From: Chryseobacterium senegalense
Lineage (GTDB): Bacteria > Bacteroidota > Bacteroidia > Flavobacteriales > Weeksellaceae
Direction: 5' to 3'
Assembly: GCA_001403755.1 (NCBI GenBank)
Contig: CYUH01000015.1
Coordinates: forward strand, 350,589 to 414,588
DNA: 64,000 nt
Under the pieces are notes generated by a model. It did no database searches. It worked only from the letters and a program-made list of their open reading frames with translations, and had not been told where the DNA came from. Position 1 is the first letter of the stretch; each line of letters begins with the position of its first letter. The position numbers and the translations under genes are program-made. Positions 1-8,311 of the stretch are shown piece after piece.

Positions 1-507
1 CTGATCTTGATATCGATTTTTAAAATGATTTAATACCAAAGGCAATACATTAAAATCGGGCTCTACTTTTGAAAAATAAACATCATCCTTTAATTTTTCA
101 AAACGGACAAAGGCTGTCATTCGGTGTTTTTCCCTGCCCACACTTTTACAGATTTTAGAAATTTCTAAAATATCCGGGTTTCCATAATCCTGCAGCACAT
201 TTTCATTAGGATATTTCAGCGAGTGTTTCACCGCACTTAGAATCAGTCTTTCACGGTCTTTTCTTTCGGAAAGATAAACCCATAGTAAATTTTTGATGCC
301 CTCCTTGCCTAAATTTTTCTCCAATCTTTGCAGCACGCGATCCGCTTTATCATTTTGGGGAATCACTTCGTGCACTTCAGCAAAGAAATTTTCCTGGTGA
401 TAGTTTGATGAACTGATGATTTCTGCGTCCCTAAATTTATATTCGAAAATTTCGAAAATTGCGGTCAGCAAACCTTCAAAACTTCCGTTATAAAGCAGGA
501 TGTTCAT
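1..507 (-). CDS. DUF4130 / TIGR03915-type DNA metabolism protein (partial)
   Basis: The reading frame is open from an ATG at 507 to the window edge (169 codons), so the C-terminus is missing. The protein begins MNILLYNGSFEGLLTAIFE and includes a basic stretch near residues 80-90 (YLSERKDRERL). This matches my memory of the family that is almost always encoded beside a putative DNA-modification/repair radical SAM protein. That partner lies only 3 bp upstream (511-1767), which is the main support. The pair is thought to act in DNA repair or modification, but the reaction is not established. The two genes probably share a transcript. Confidence 0.75.
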   Translation of the reverse strand, partial: MNILLYNGSFEGLLTAIFEIFEYKFRDAEIISSSNYHQENFFAEVHEVIPQNDKADRVLQRLEKNLGKEGIKNLLWVYLSERKDRERLILSAVKHSLKYPNENVLQDYGNPDILEISKICKSVGREKHRMTAFVRFEKLKDDVYFSKVEPDFNVLPLVLNHFKNRYQDQ

Positions 508-510
508 ATT

Positions 511-1767
511 TTAAAATAAACTAAGCTGTTGTGAAAATGGATTTTGAAATTTGGACTTCATTCCGGAAAGTAAAATTTTTCTCAAATTTTGCTCATCAAT
601 CAAGCGGTTGAAAATATTTTCACTTTCAAACTCCACAAAATATTTGGCTCTGTTTACAGCGACCCCCATTTTTTGGAGATGTTCCAACGTAAGTTTCTGG
701 AATTTTCTGGCCATCAAAATTTTACCGGTCGATTTTGTACCAATTCCAGGAACGCGCAAAATCATCTCTTTCGGCGCGGTGTTGATGTTCACAGGGAAAT
801 GCTCGCGATTTCTTAGCGCCCATGCTAGTTTTGGATCCACTTCCAGATCAAGAAACGGATTATTTTTATCTAAAATTTCATCGGCACCAAATCCATAGAA
901 ACGCATCAGCCAATCCGCCTGATATAAGCGGTTTTCCCGGAGAATGGGAACCTGAGAATGGATCGAAGGAAGGCGGCTGTCTTCCAAAACTGGTACATAG
1001 CCTGAGTAATAAACGCGTTTTAGATTAAAGTTTTGGTAAAAATGATTGGCTACCTTTATGATTTTTAAATCGGTTTCGTTGGTAGCTCCCACGATCATCT
1101 GTGTAGATTGACCGGCAGGTGCGAATTTCGGAATTTTTTTAAATATTTTTCTTTCGTCTTTATACAAAATCAATTCATTTTTAACAAAATCCATCGGCTT
1201 AATCATTTCTGCGTGGGATTTGTCGGGAGCCAATAGTTTCAGCCCTTGCTCAGTCGGAATTTCGATATTAATGGAAAGGCGGTCAGCATATAGCCCTGCC
1301 TCCTTCATCAGCTCTTCGCTAGCTCCAGGAATTGATTTTAGATGGATATAACCATTGAAACGATGCTCCGTGCGTAATTTCTTGGCAACACGAACCAAAC
1401 GTTCCATGGTGGTGTCTGCATCTTTGAAAATTCCTGAACTTAAAAAAAGACCTTCAATATAATTTCTGCGGTAAAAATTGATGGTTAAATCCACAACTTC
1501 TTCCACCGTGAAAGCGGCGCGTTTAATGTCGTTTGATTTTCGAGAAACACAATATGCACAATCAAAAATACAGTGATTAGTCAACAAAATTTTAAGCAAG
1601 GAAACGCATCTCCCATCTTCGGTGTAGGAATGACAAATACCAGAAGCATGACTATTTCCTAAACCTCCATTGTTTTTACGGTTTCCTCCACTTGAAGAGC
1701 AGGAAACATCGTACTTTGCAGCATCTGCAAGTATTTCCAATTTTTCCTGAATGCGTGAGAAATCCAT
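511..1767 (-). CDS. Putative DNA modification/repair radical SAM protein
   Basis: This 418-residue protein has a radical SAM cysteine triad CX3CX2C at residues 66-73 (CIFDCAYC), which should ligate a [4Fe-4S] cluster for S-adenosylmethionine cleavage. Near residues 339-346 is a helix-hairpin-helix motif (VPGIGTKS), as found in DNA-binding proteins. The combination matches the TIGR03916 family, remotely related to spore photoproduct lyase. The N-terminus has further cysteines (23, 45, 54). The DUF4130 partner gene starts 3 bp downstream, giving the canonical two-gene operon. The substrate is unknown; a DNA lesion or modified base is inferred from the helix-hairpin-helix motif and family context. 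Confidence 0.85.
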   Translation of the reverse strand: MDFSRIQEKLEILADAAKYDVSCSSSGGNRKNNGGLGNSHASGICHSYTEDGRCVSLLKILLTNHCIFDCAYCVSRKSNDIKRAAFTVEEVVDLTINFYRRNYIEGLFLSSGIFKDADTTMERLVRVAKKLRTEHRFNGYIHLKSIPGASEELMKEAGLYADRLSINIEIPTEQGLKLLAPDKSHAEMIKPMDFVKNELILYKDERKIFKKIPKFAPAGQSTQMIVGATNETDLKIIKVANHFYQNFNLKRVYYSGYVPVLEDSRLPSIHSQVPILRENRLYQADWLMRFYGFGADEILDKNNPFLDLEVDPKLAWALRNREHFPVNINTAPKEMILRVPGIGTKSTGKILMARKFQKLTLEHLQKMGVAVNRAKYFVEFESENIFNRLIDEQNLRKILLSGMKSKFQNPFSQQLSLF

Positions 1768-1790
1768 TATATTATGTTAAATTAAACAAA

Positions 1791-1798
1791 CAAATTTA
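1791..1798 (-). promoter_or_regulatory. Bacteroidota -7 box for the radical SAM operon
   Basis: Reading the minus strand, TAAATTTG matches the TAnnTTTG consensus 24 bp before the start codon at 1767. No clear TTG -33 element was picked out. Confidence 0.45.
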
Positions 1799-1850
1799 AA
1801 AAAAAATGATGAAAAAGAGTAGGTTTTAAATCATAAAATTTAAATTATTT

Positions 1851-1878
1851 TTAAAAAAAATCCCATCCGAAGATGGGA
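1851..1878 (-). terminator. Intrinsic terminator after ribBA
   Basis: TCCCATC (1861-1867) pairs with GATGGGA (1872-1878) around a four-base loop. On the minus strand the stem is followed by an uninterrupted run of T, so it terminates the gene ending at 1903. Confidence 0.8.
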
Positions 1879-1902
1879 ATAATTGGTTGTCGAAGAGGGG
1901 TC

Positions 1903-3024
1903 TTAAAGTGGAACCATCTCCGTAACTTCCACATCGTATCCACCGACCAATGGCTTTTGATTCACGTTTTGTGTGATCACTCGGAATTTTGTAATTCCCA
2001 AATTCTTTAGGATCTGGGTTCCAATTCCGTAATCGTGGAAATTAGAAGCTAAAGTAGGTCTTTTCTCCTGCCCATCTTGGAAATCGATAAACTGTTGCAA
2101 CTTTCTCAAGGTGTTTTCAGCGTTTGATACATTGTTGATGAATATGATTGCACCTTTTCCTTCGTCATTAATCATTTTCGTGATTTTTTCTAGCAAAGGT
2201 TTTTCACCGGAAGAAAGTCTGTTGAGCACATCAAAATAAGAATTAGATGCCTGCACCCGCACCAAAACGGGTTCATTTGCAACCCAGGTGCCTTTGGTTA
2301 AAGCAAAATGGATCTGGTCTGTGCTGGTTTCTTTAAATGCATAAAAATCATAGTCGCCATAGAAGGTTTTCACTTTCCGCTCTTCGATACGTTCGATCAA
2401 ATCGCCTTTTTTCAGTTGATAATGAATAAGATCCTCGATGGAAATAATTTTCAAATCATGTTTTTTTGCCAACTCTACCAATTCCGGAAGACGAGCCATT
2501 GATCCATCATCGTTCATAATTTCACAAATGACGCCTCCTTCTTTCAGGCCTGCTAATTTGGTGAGATCAATTGCTGCTTCAGTGTGACCGGCTCTTTTCA
2601 GTACGCCACCTTTTTTGGCTCTCAACGGGAAAATATGACCAGGCCTCATAAAATCGGTAGGTTTAGTATTTTCGTCCATCAATGCTAAAATGGTTTTGCT
2701 GCGGTCGCTTGCCGAAATACCGGTAGAAACGCCTTCTCCTAAAAGATCTACAGAAACAGTAAATGCGGTTTCTTTCGGATCGCTGCTTCGGGTTACCATG
2801 ATATCAAGCCCTAGTTCATCACATCTTTTTTCAGGCAGTGGAGTGCAAATAAGCCCTCTTCCGTAGATCGTCATAAAGTTGATGATTTCCGGAGTGGTCA
2901 ATTCTGCTGCGGATAAAAAATCGCCCTCGTTTTCACGGTTCTCGTCATCTACTACGATGATTATTTTTCCGTTTCTCAGGTCTTCTATTGCTTCTGGAAT
3001 AGTATTAAGTTGAATATCTGACAT
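1903..3024 (-). CDS. ribB: 3,4-dihydroxy-2-butanone-4-phosphate synthase with degenerate GTP cyclohydrolase II domain (RibBA/RibBX-like)
   Basis: Residues ~1-205 form an intact DHBP synthase domain: the acidic metal/substrate loop DDENRENEGD, the GVSTGISASDRSKT block, RPGHIFPLRAK, and HTEAAIDL. This half makes the four-carbon riboflavin precursor from ribulose 5-phosphate. Residues ~207-373 align in layout with GTP cyclohydrolase II and keep the C-terminal VITQNV...MVPL region. However, this half contains no cysteine at all, so the three zinc-ligating cysteines of active GCHII are missing. The GCHII half is therefore probably inactive and perhaps regulatory or structural. A separate active ribA is expected elsewhere. 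The gene is monocistronic, with its own -7 box and terminator. Confidence 0.9.
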   Translation of the reverse strand: MSDIQLNTIPEAIEDLRNGKIIIVVDDENRENEGDFLSAAELTTPEIINFMTIYGRGLICTPLPEKRCDELGLDIMVTRSSDPKETAFTVSVDLLGEGVSTGISASDRSKTILALMDENTKPTDFMRPGHIFPLRAKKGGVLKRAGHTEAAIDLTKLAGLKEGGVICEIMNDDGSMARLPELVELAKKHDLKIISIEDLIHYQLKKGDLIERIEERKVKTFYGDYDFYAFKETSTDQIHFALTKGTWVANEPVLVRVQASNSYFDVLNRLSSGEKPLLEKITKMINDEGKGAIIFINNVSNAENTLRKLQQFIDFQDGQEKRPTLASNFHDYGIGTQILKNLGITKFRVITQNVNQKPLVGGYDVEVTEMVPL

Positions 3025-3043
3025 TTTACTTTTTTAGATGGTG

Positions 3044-3051
3044 CAAAGATA
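3044..3051 (-). promoter_or_regulatory. -7 box upstream of ribBA
   Basis: Minus-strand TATCTTTG is a perfect TAnnTTTG match, 20 bp before the ATG at 3024. Confidence 0.55.
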
Positions 3052-3187
3052 CTGAGTTTTAAGAAAGTGACAAGGTTAAATTGGGCATGGATTCCAAAAA
3101 AGCGCTCGCAGATTTTACAGATTGAGCAAATTAAAATTGGAATCGATCCGCTATATCAGCTGAATCCGCGAGAGATTTTTATGAGTT

Positions 3188-4186
3188 TTAGAACATTCCG
3201 TCGACTACGTTTTTGATGATTTCGTAAGATTTCAAACGCGCCTCTTCATCAAAGATGTGGGAAGTAATCATCAATTCTTCCACCTGAAAAGCTTCCTGAA
3301 AACTACTCAATTTGGAGGTAAGCGTTTCCGGATCTCCGATAAAACTGTAATGCAACATTTTCAAAACATGAGCTTTTTCCATCGGGTTCCATACATCATC
3401 GATATCGTCGACCGGAGGTGAATAGGGCTTTCTATCGTTTCTAATGATGTTGAGGAAAGCTTGATACAGTGTTGTTGCTAATTTCTTCGCTTCTTCGTCG
3501 GTTTCCGAAGCAATTCCGTTCACGCATGCAATAATATAGGGTCGAGGGAATTTCTCGCTCGGTTTGTAATTTTCTCTATAAATCTGAAAAGCATGAACCA
3601 TCATATCCGGAGCGAAATGTCCGGCGAACGCATAAGGCAAGCCCATTTCCGCCGCCAGCCAAGCGCTGTCGGTGCTCGATCCCAAAATATAAATCGGGAT
3701 ATCGCAACCTTCACCGGGTATCGCTCTTACCAAACTCGAGGCATTTTCTACCGAGAAATATTGCTGCAATTCCTGTATTTGCCTCGGAAATTGTTCATTG
3801 ATGATCATCGGATTTCTTCCTAAAGCTTTGGCTGTTAAACCATCCGTTCCGGGAGCTCGCCCAACGCCGAGATCGATTCTTCCCGGGAATAAGCTTTCCA
3901 GAGTTCCAAATTGTTCGGCGATCACAAGCGAACTATGATTGGGGAGCATTACACCACCGGATCCTACACGGATTTTTTCGGTTCCGTTGGCGATAAATCC
4001 TATTAATACAGAGGTTGCAGAACTGGCAATGCTCGCCATGTTGTGATGTTCGGCAAGCCAAAATCGTTTATAACCAAGTTTTTCTGTGTGCTTTGCTAAG
4101 GTTAAACTCTCGTGGAAAGAGTCGTGTATGGTTTTATTTTGTTTTACGGGAGCTAAATCCAGAACCGATAATTCGAATCTTTTCAT
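3188..4186 (-). CDS. LLM-class flavin-dependent oxidoreductase (luciferase-like)
   Basis: This 332-residue bacterial-luciferase-like monooxygenase belongs to the MsnO8-type branch common in Bacteroidota. The family marker blocks are present: LSVLDLAPV at the N-terminus, WLAEHHNM near residue 44, GSGGVMLPNHSSL, GRIDLGVGRAPGTD and YILGSSTDSAWLAAEMGLPYA. Members are predicted FMN-dependent TIM-barrel oxidoreductases; the substrate cannot be read from the sequence. The gene stands alone between ribBA and the divergently oriented DUF4403 gene, with a -7 box 30 bp upstream. Confidence 0.88.
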   Translation of the reverse strand: MKRFELSVLDLAPVKQNKTIHDSFHESLTLAKHTEKLGYKRFWLAEHHNMASIASSATSVLIGFIANGTEKIRVGSGGVMLPNHSSLVIAEQFGTLESLFPGRIDLGVGRAPGTDGLTAKALGRNPMIINEQFPRQIQELQQYFSVENASSLVRAIPGEGCDIPIYILGSSTDSAWLAAEMGLPYAFAGHFAPDMMVHAFQIYRENYKPSEKFPRPYIIACVNGIASETDEEAKKLATTLYQAFLNIIRNDRKPYSPPVDDIDDVWNPMEKAHVLKMLHYSFIGDPETLTSKLSSFQEAFQVEELMITSHIFDEEARLKSYEIIKNVVDGMF

Positions 4187-4215
4187 TATGATTTTTATAT
4201 TTAATTAAAGCATTA

Positions 4216-4223
4216 CAAAAGTA
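4216..4223 (-). promoter_or_regulatory. -7 box upstream of the LLM oxidoreductase
   Basis: Minus-strand TACTTTTG matches TAnnTTTG, 30 bp before the ATG at 4186. Confidence 0.45.
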
Positions 4224-4336
4224 CGTTCTTTGCTACAGCAATTTCGCTTCTAGTGATATTTAAAACAAATTATAAAGATATTTTAAAACTATCTATCAAT
4301 TTTTATTGAAATTTGCGTTACATAGAAAATATAAAA

Positions 4337-5713
4337 ATGCAGAGATTTGTTATTGTCATGTTCTTGATTTTAAGTTTCAAAATATTTTCGCAAACTACTG
4401 CGGTGATCGTTTCGCCACAGGATTTTAATTTCCCGAAAATAAAATCTTCCATTACGATGCCAGTGAAAATCCCGCTGTCCGAGATTGGCAATATCATCAA
4501 TGCTTCGGTAAAAGATTTGATTTTTGAAGACAGTTCCTTCACTGATAATAACAATGATCAGTTTAAAGTAAAAGTTTGGAAAACTCGCCCCATAAGATTA
4601 GTCGGCGGAACGCAGCAGAATTTATTAATTGAAGTTCCTCTTAAAATTTGGGTGGAAAAAGGCATTGGAACTTTTGGGGTTTACAGCTATCAACAAACGA
4701 CTTTCGAAACGGTGATGTATTTTAATATGCAACTGACCTTCAATAATAATTGGAAAATGACAACCCAAACCTCGCCGATGGGTTTCAAATGGGTGAAAAA
4801 ACCGGTTTTGGATTTCGGAAGAATTCAGGTGCCGATTACTTCTTTGGTGGAAGAAAGTTTAAAGAAACAACAAGCCGATTTCTGCAAAACCATTGATGAA
4901 ATGATGCTTGCTCAGCTAAATTTTCAGCAGTATGCGGTAATGGCGTGGAACCAGTTTGCTCAACCTTTCCAAATTTCGGAGGAGTACAATACTTGGCTGA
5001 AAATTACTCCCGTAAGTGTGAATGTTACGCCGCTGGTTTTTTATGGCAATCAAATCGAAGCCAATATTGGGATTGATGCTTTTTCGGAAACTTTTACCGG
5101 ACAAAGACTTGCTGCAACGCCTTTAATCAAGTCGATTGCGAATTTTAATTTTGTGCAGACATTGCCACAGAAATTTCTTCTGCAAACCACCGCCAATATT
5201 CCATTTACTGAAGCCACGAAAATTGCGGAACAGCTGTTTTTAGGGAAAGAATTCGATTTGCGGGACGGAAAATCCAAAATTAAAATCAATGCCGTGAAAG
5301 TATATGCTGAAATGGGAAGGGTGATGATTGAAACCACTACCGAAGGTGCGGTAAATGGGATTTCCTATATTTCCGGAGTTCCTGTTTACGACGATACCCT
5401 TCGAAAAATTGTTTTAAGAGACACCAAATTTAAGTTGAAGACCAAAAATATTCTTCAGAAAACCGCCACCTTGCTTTTTCAGAACAAAATCGTCACAATG
5501 ATTGAACATGAATACGGAATTCCAACTGCCGAATTAGAAGATGCATCAAAAAAAAGTATCGAAGAAACTTTTAATAAAGAATATTATAAAGGACTGAAAA
5601 TGGAAGGTAAGGTGTTCAATATCAAGCCGACACAAATTTTACTTTACCCAAATGGCATCACCGCGGTGGTGAATACCGAAGCCGAGATGAAACTGCGGAT
5701 TCAAGGAATGTAA
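4337..5713 (+). CDS. DUF4403 family secreted/periplasmic protein
   Basis: The ATG at 4337 gives a clean signal peptide (MQRFVIVMFLILSFKIFSQ), so I prefer it to an upstream TTG at 4313. The remaining ~440 residues match the DUF4403 pattern: the LSEIGNIINASVKDLIFED opening, WVEKGIGTFG, and LLIEVPLKIWV. The fold is a repeated beta-rich lipid-binding-like arrangement of unknown function. The protein is probably exported to the periplasm or outer membrane. It is transcribed toward the tRNA-Cys gene and away from the LLM oxidoreductase. No partner gene suggests a role. Confidence 0.8.
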   Translation: MQRFVIVMFLILSFKIFSQTTAVIVSPQDFNFPKIKSSITMPVKIPLSEIGNIINASVKDLIFEDSSFTDNNNDQFKVKVWKTRPIRLVGGTQQNLLIEVPLKIWVEKGIGTFGVYSYQQTTFETVMYFNMQLTFNNNWKMTTQTSPMGFKWVKKPVLDFGRIQVPITSLVEESLKKQQADFCKTIDEMMLAQLNFQQYAVMAWNQFAQPFQISEEYNTWLKITPVSVNVTPLVFYGNQIEANIGIDAFSETFTGQRLAATPLIKSIANFNFVQTLPQKFLLQTTANIPFTEATKIAEQLFLGKEFDLRDGKSKIKINAVKVYAEMGRVMIETTTEGAVNGISYISGVPVYDDTLRKIVLRDTKFKLKTKNILQKTATLLFQNKIVTMIEHEYGIPTAELEDASKKSIEETFNKEYYKGLKMEGKVFNIKPTQILLYPNGITAVVNTEAEMKLRIQGM

Positions 5714-5753
5714 CTGTTTTTCAAAATTTGTTTTTTACTTTTTAAAAAAATGT

Positions 5754-5761
5754 TATATTTG
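5754..5761 (+). promoter_or_regulatory. -7 box of the tRNA-Cys promoter
   Basis: TATATTTG is a perfect TAnnTTTG match ending 11 bp before the mature tRNA 5' end. A TTG triplet at 5728-5730, 23 bp upstream, could be the -33 element. Confidence 0.6.
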
Positions 5762-5772
5762 CAAACCCAAAT

Positions 5773-5846
5773 GGTTCTTTGGCCGAGTGGTTAGGCAGTG
5801 GTCTGCAACACCATCTACAGCGGTTCGAATCCGCTAGGAACCTCCA
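5773..5846 (+). tRNA. tRNA-Cys (GCA)
   Basis: The cloverleaf can be folded by eye. The acceptor stem GGTTCTT pairs with AGGAACC (one G-T pair), the anticodon loop is CTGCAAC with anticodon GCA, and the T arm carries GGTTCGAATCC. The discriminator base is U (5843), the expected cysteine identity element. CCA is encoded at 5844-5846. It is the only tRNA gene seen in the window. Confidence 0.97.
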
Positions 5847-5848
5847 TT

Positions 5849-5886
5849 AAGCAAGTCTCTGAATTTCAGATGCTTGCTTTTGTTTT
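5849..5886 (+). terminator. Terminator after tRNA-Cys
   Basis: AAGCAAG (5849-5855) pairs with CTTGCTT (5873-5879), with an inner CTGAA/TTCAG stem, followed by a T-rich tail. Confidence 0.8.
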
Positions 5887-5970
5887 TTGATATAATTTAT
5901 TATTTTTAACGTTTCTTTAACACTGCTTTGGTTTCGTTTTTGGCGTACGTTCATTATTAAATTTAAAGTT

Positions 5971-6558
5971 ATGAAAGCAATTATCAATACAAAAGCACAA
6001 AATAAATCTACTTTTGGTTTTAAAAATATAGTTGTAGCAGGTTTTGCATCGGTTTTGATGATTACGGCTTGTACAAAAGATAATACCGTTGCAGAAAAAT
6101 CTTTGGAGCAACAAAAAATGGAATTTCAATCCAGACAGTTGGAGATTGAGAAACAAAAATTAGCCATCGAAAAAGAAAAAATGGCCTATGAAACTCAGAG
6201 AAAAGCAGATAGTATTGCTGAGGTAAATAATGCAAAAACTCAGGCTGCTGCAGCAAAACCTCAAGTAATCAGAGAGACCAAAACGGTTTATGTGAATAAT
6301 ACACCGAGATCATCAAGCTCAAGTTCGAATTCAGAAACTTATGCTGGAACTTCTCAAGGAACAACTACTTCTCAGAAGCAAGGGATGAGTAAAGCTGCTA
6401 AAGGAACGATTATCGGTACTGTAGGTGGTGCTGCCGCTGGTGCGATTATTAGTAAAAAGAATCGTGCTGCAGGTGCAGTAATTGGTGGTATCGTAGGTGG
6501 TGCCACAGGTTACACCATCGGTAGAGCTGGAGATCGAAAAGACGGAAGAGTACAGTAA
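5971..6558 (+). CDS. Lipoprotein with coiled coil and C-terminal glycine zipper
   Basis: This 195-residue protein has a lipobox-like ITAC ending at C34 after a hydrophobic stretch (residues ~18-33), so it is probably a lipoprotein. Residues ~44-75 are a highly charged, Q/E/K-rich coiled coil. Residues ~108-130 are S/T-rich low complexity. The C-terminus (~140-185) has a glycine-zipper pattern (GTVGGAAAGAII, GAVIGGIVGGATGYTIG) typical of YMGG-like outer-membrane-associated proteins. The n-region before the lipobox is longer than usual. Its function is unknown; envelope structure or integrity is inferred. A strong terminator follows at 6584-6616. Confidence 0.7.
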   Translation: MKAIINTKAQNKSTFGFKNIVVAGFASVLMITACTKDNTVAEKSLEQQKMEFQSRQLEIEKQKLAIEKEKMAYETQRKADSIAEVNNAKTQAAAAKPQVIRETKTVYVNNTPRSSSSSSNSETYAGTSQGTTTSQKQGMSKAAKGTIIGTVGGAAAGAIISKKNRAAGAVIGGIVGGATGYTIGRAGDRKDGRVQ

Positions 6559-6583
6559 CGGAAAATCCCCGGACGATATAATT

Positions 6584-6616
6584 AAAAGATTGCTTATTTT
6601 TAAGCAATCTTTTTTT
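6584..6616 (+). terminator. Strong intrinsic terminator abutting the next start codon
   Basis: A perfect 13-bp stem (6584-6596 with 6601-6613), a TTTT loop and a T tail end one base before the ATG of the following gene at 6617. It ends the glycine-zipper lipoprotein transcript. Confidence 0.85.
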
Positions 6617-8251
6617 ATGTTGTATATTTTCTTCTCGATGGTGGTTCTTCTTCCCGTTTTTGCGGGTTGGGGACAACTCTTCCGGAAAATTGCAGGAGAA
6701 CTATTCAGCGGAATTGCAGGGCAGTTATTTACCGGAATTTTTGCGGTTTCGTTGGTTTGGGCTATTACTGCTTTCTTTTTTCCTCTTAATCTTAAAGTGG
6801 AATTAATCACCATCATTATTGGGTTGATGGGATTTTTTTATTATAAAATCTACACTCAGTTTTGGAGTTTTTATCGTGAATCTCCGCCTGCATTTTTCGT
6901 GATTTTATTGTTCACCATTTTCTTTGGTTCGTATTATCCTTTCATTCTCGATCACTTTGGATATTACGTTCCTACAGTCAAATGGCTTTCGGAATTCGGA
7001 TTGGTCAAGGGAATTTCCAATCTCGATCCTACTTTGGGACAAATGTCGGCGTGGCACGTTTTGCAAGCCGGCTTTTCCAATTTTTCCGATCCTTTTCTTC
7101 GGCTGAATACTGTTCTTTTGATTATGTATTCGATTTATATTTTTGAAAAAAAATCATGGATTCATCTGGTTTTCTTGCCATTCTTATTTCTGTTCGCTCA
7201 ATCTCCGAGTCCAGATTTGCCGGTGATTGTTTTGTCTCTAATGCTCCTCAATGAAATATTAAACACAAATAAAAATGCCATACTTCTTTTCGCTTTTTCG
7301 GCAATTATTTTCTTTATTAAACCGACGATGATTTGGCTACCCATCGCTGTTTTTCTGTATGCAGTGATGGTTCTGAAATCGAAAATTACATTCATTATTC
7401 CTGGAATTTTCATTTTAGTTTTAATGAGCGTTAAAAACATTTTGGTGTTCGGATTTCCCATTTTCCCGGTACAGTTTCTGGATTTTGGATTCGATTGGAA
7501 ACCGAATGCTGTTCTTTTAGCCAATTCCGCAGAAATGGCGTTGCTCAAAACCTTTGATTTGCAATATTCTTATCAGGAGATTCAGGAATTTTCTTTTTTT
7601 GATTTCGCTAAAAATTGGTTTTTTTTAAAAGGAATTAAAGGAAATATTCATCAGCTTTTTGTGCTGAGTTTATCGGTGTTCATGATTTTTGCGATCCGAA
7701 AAAATTTAAAAATAGTTTGGATTATTTTCTTTTCGTTAATGATTAAAAGCGTTGTGGTATTGCTCTTTTCTGCGCAATATCGTTTTTTTCTAGATGTATT
7801 TTTTGCCGTGTTTTTTGTAATTTTTTTTCAATGGTTTTCAAAGAAAAATTCTTTGAGGGTTTTCTTTGTTTTATCATTTATTACAGGAATATTTTTTACA
7901 TTCCCTAAACTTACAAAATCGGTTTTTCCGAGTTTTAACTTGGGGTATTTTATGACAGGGTTTACCGAAAATCAATGGTTAAAACCAGCAAGTTACGAAC
8001 TGCAGAAATATAAAACCTACCAATTAGGAAACTTGAAATTCAACGTCGTGCAACAATATCCCTTTAGTTTTGATACACCTTTACCTGCGATTTCCCCGTA
8101 TTTTCTTCAAAAAGATTTAGAAGCAGGAATTTTTCCACAAATGCAAGGTCAAACTTTAAAGGAAGGTTTTATTTGGAGAAAAATGAGTGAGGAGGAAAAA
8201 ATTCAACTTCAAAAAATAATCAGCAGTTTCCCACCCGAATATCTCCGCTGA
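6617..8251 (+). CDS. Large polytopic inner-membrane protein (unknown, GT-C-like layout)
   Basis: I place the start at the ATG at 6617, directly after the terminator stem, or possibly at 6638. An upstream in-frame extension to 6497 would run through both the previous gene and the terminator. The ~544-residue product has about a dozen hydrophobic segments, then a soluble C-terminal tail from roughly residue 445 onward. The general architecture recalls GT-C glycosyltransferases or the uncharacterised LIC_10190-type membrane proteins, but I see no catalytic signature I can name. Transcription must start inside or escape the terminator. It precedes aroC by 60 bp. Confidence 0.7.
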   Translation: MLYIFFSMVVLLPVFAGWGQLFRKIAGELFSGIAGQLFTGIFAVSLVWAITAFFFPLNLKVELITIIIGLMGFFYYKIYTQFWSFYRESPPAFFVILLFTIFFGSYYPFILDHFGYYVPTVKWLSEFGLVKGISNLDPTLGQMSAWHVLQAGFSNFSDPFLRLNTVLLIMYSIYIFEKKSWIHLVFLPFLFLFAQSPSPDLPVIVLSLMLLNEILNTNKNAILLFAFSAIIFFIKPTMIWLPIAVFLYAVMVLKSKITFIIPGIFILVLMSVKNILVFGFPIFPVQFLDFGFDWKPNAVLLANSAEMALLKTFDLQYSYQEIQEFSFFDFAKNWFFLKGIKGNIHQLFVLSLSVFMIFAIRKNLKIVWIIFFSLMIKSVVVLLFSAQYRFFLDVFFAVFFVIFFQWFSKKNSLRVFFVLSFITGIFFTFPKLTKSVFPSFNLGYFMTGFTENQWLKPASYELQKYKTYQLGNLKFNVVQQYPFSFDTPLPAISPYFLQKDLEAGIFPQMQGQTLKEGFIWRKMSEEEKIQLQKIISSFPPEYLR

Positions 8252-8299
8252 AAACATCAACCTTTACCTTTCTGTATGGGCTATTTCGCAACTTTTAAT

Positions 8300-8307
8300 T
8301 AACTTTG
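8300..8307 (+). promoter_or_regulatory. -7-like box very close to the aroC start
   Basis: TAACTTTG matches TAnnTTTG but ends only 4 bp before the ATG at 8312, which would imply a leaderless or near-leaderless transcript. Confidence 0.35.
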
Positions 8308-8311
8308 TATC

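Noticed and set aside
6497..6616. N-terminal extension of the 6617 membrane protein
   Set aside because: It would overlap the lipoprotein gene in another frame and read through a perfect terminator stem.
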